A stretch of DNA of 64,000 nt. It comes from Clostridia bacterium. GTDB taxonomy: Bacteria; Bacillota; Clostridia; Oscillospirales; CAG-272. Location: the NCBI GenBank assembly GCA_017501225.1, contig JAFVXH010000019.1:124001-188000 (forward strand), written 5' to 3'. Both the position numbers and the translations under genes were made by a program. Below, in pieces: positions 63,469 to 64,000 of the stretch (the stretch's first letter is position 1; each line of letters begins with the position of its first letter). The notes below the pieces were generated by a model. It had not been told where the DNA came from and made no database searches. It saw nothing but the letters and a program-made list of their open reading frames with translations.

Positions 63469-63938
63469 GAGTGAAAAAAAGGATCCATCCTTTGGATCTT
63501 TGCGTGATTTTGTTGATTATCTTATGTCTGCTGGGACTGTTTCTGCGTTGGAAAGATCTCTCCGCACGGGATACGGACGGTGCGGTCCGTTATGAGATCG
63601 TGATGGAGATGCCGGGTGTAGGATGGGAAACTGCCGCGTGCTATGACCCGGGAGAGACGCTTTATACCGAGGTCGGAGAGGTGTTCGGAAGCATTCGGCG
63701 CATCGAGCGTCAGCCTGCCAAGATCCGCGTGCCATCCGAGCACGGTACGATTTTCGGAGATTGGGGAGAGGAGAAGGTGGACCTTCGCTTTTACGTCGAT
63801 GCGGAGGGAGCGGAGAGCAACGGACGCTTTCTCTGGGACGGACGCCACGCGCTCCTTTGCGGGGAGCGTTATACACTTTATACAAAGCACGCACGCCTTG
63901 TTGGAACGGTGCTTCATTTTGAGCCGCAAATCGGTTAA
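63465..63938 (+). CDS. Second DUF4330-like single-pass membrane protein
   Basis: A 157-residue protein starting at GTG 63465 in a GTGA overlap (a GTG at 63471 is an alternative). It has the same layout as the preceding protein: basic N-terminus, TM helix (about 10-27, LCVILLIILCLLGLFL), then YEIVMEMPGVGWETAACYDP and GETLYTEVGEVFGSI. The two are probably ancient tandem duplicates that act together and with the O-antigen-ligase-like protein. The remaining 62 bp of the window is AT-rich without further features. Confidence 0.62.
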   Translation: MRVKKRIHPLDLCVILLIILCLLGLFLRWKDLSARDTDGAVRYEIVMEMPGVGWETAACYDPGETLYTEVGEVFGSIRRIERQPAKIRVPSEHGTIFGDWGEEKVDLRFYVDAEGAESNGRFLWDGRHALLCGERYTLYTKHARLVGTVLHFEPQIG

Positions 63939-64000
63939 AAACGGCGCATTTTTTGTATTTTATTACTATTTTGTATGTATTTTGTACGAAAAGTTACACT

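Overview
The window looks like the core chromosome of a spore-forming, uncultured-type Clostridia (Bacillota), probably a gut Oscillospirales/Christensenellales-like lineage; this placement is inference from gene content. The evidence is a mid-GC chromosome, sporulation genes (ylbJ, yqfC, yqfD), the Clostridia-type linkage yqfC-yqfD-phoH-ybeY-era-recO-mutS2, the MEP isoprenoid pathway (dxs, ispD, ispF), AGGAGG-type ribosome binding sites and many TTGACA/TATAAT promoters with 17-bp spacing. I saw no insertion sequence, prophage, CRISPR array, rRNA or tRNA.

Layout. 1-6.8 kb: 3' end of mscL, an rsuA-type pseudouridine synthase, tex, an orphan sugar-ABC ATPase (ugpC/msmK type) and dxs. 7-16.3 kb: DUF1836 regulator, pyk, a DivIVA-like protein, an XRE regulator, a CPBP protease with tadA, asnA, a transglutaminase lipoprotein and a stand-alone NRPS-type adenylation enzyme. 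16.4-26.4 kb: asnS, an N-acetylhexosamine kinase divergent from a PTS IIC-like permease, a PAP2 phosphatase, the rpsF-ssb-rpsR operon, then a ComEC-like lipoprotein, an SDR reductase, a VanY-type peptidase and ylbJ. 26.5-35.1 kb: sporulation/RNA-maturation/repair operon yqfC to mutS2, then rsmE. 35.3-39.4 kb: PucR-type regulator, S41 protease, greA and an unknown membrane protein.

39.5-47.1 kb is mostly on the minus strand. It holds rpmB, DUF896, tsaE-tsaB-rpiB-ispD-ispF-rpe, and further upstream mtaB followed by a 567-residue unknown protein. That protein has the framework of the purine enzyme PurL but lacks its catalytic motifs, and it is the most unusual gene in the window. 47.2-52.1 kb: upp, an RluA-family synthase, lnt and guaB. 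52.2-59 kb: three minus-strand ABC transporter genes (a MacB-like ATPase-FtsX fusion and a heterodimeric exporter pair). 59-64 kb: yajC with a small membrane protein, rimM-trmD, and an O-antigen-ligase-like protein with two DUF4330-like proteins.

How the genes fit together: tsaB/tsaE and mtaB act in succession on tRNA A37 (t6A, then ms2t6A); tadA, trmD, rsmE, rimM, ybeY, era and two pseudouridine synthases make this window rich in RNA modification and ribosome assembly; dxs, ispD and ispF are three MEP steps, lying beside pentose-phosphate enzymes (rpe, rpiB). Three gene junctions have intrinsic-terminator-like hairpins physically merged with the translation start region of the next gene, a recurrent arrangement worth testing.
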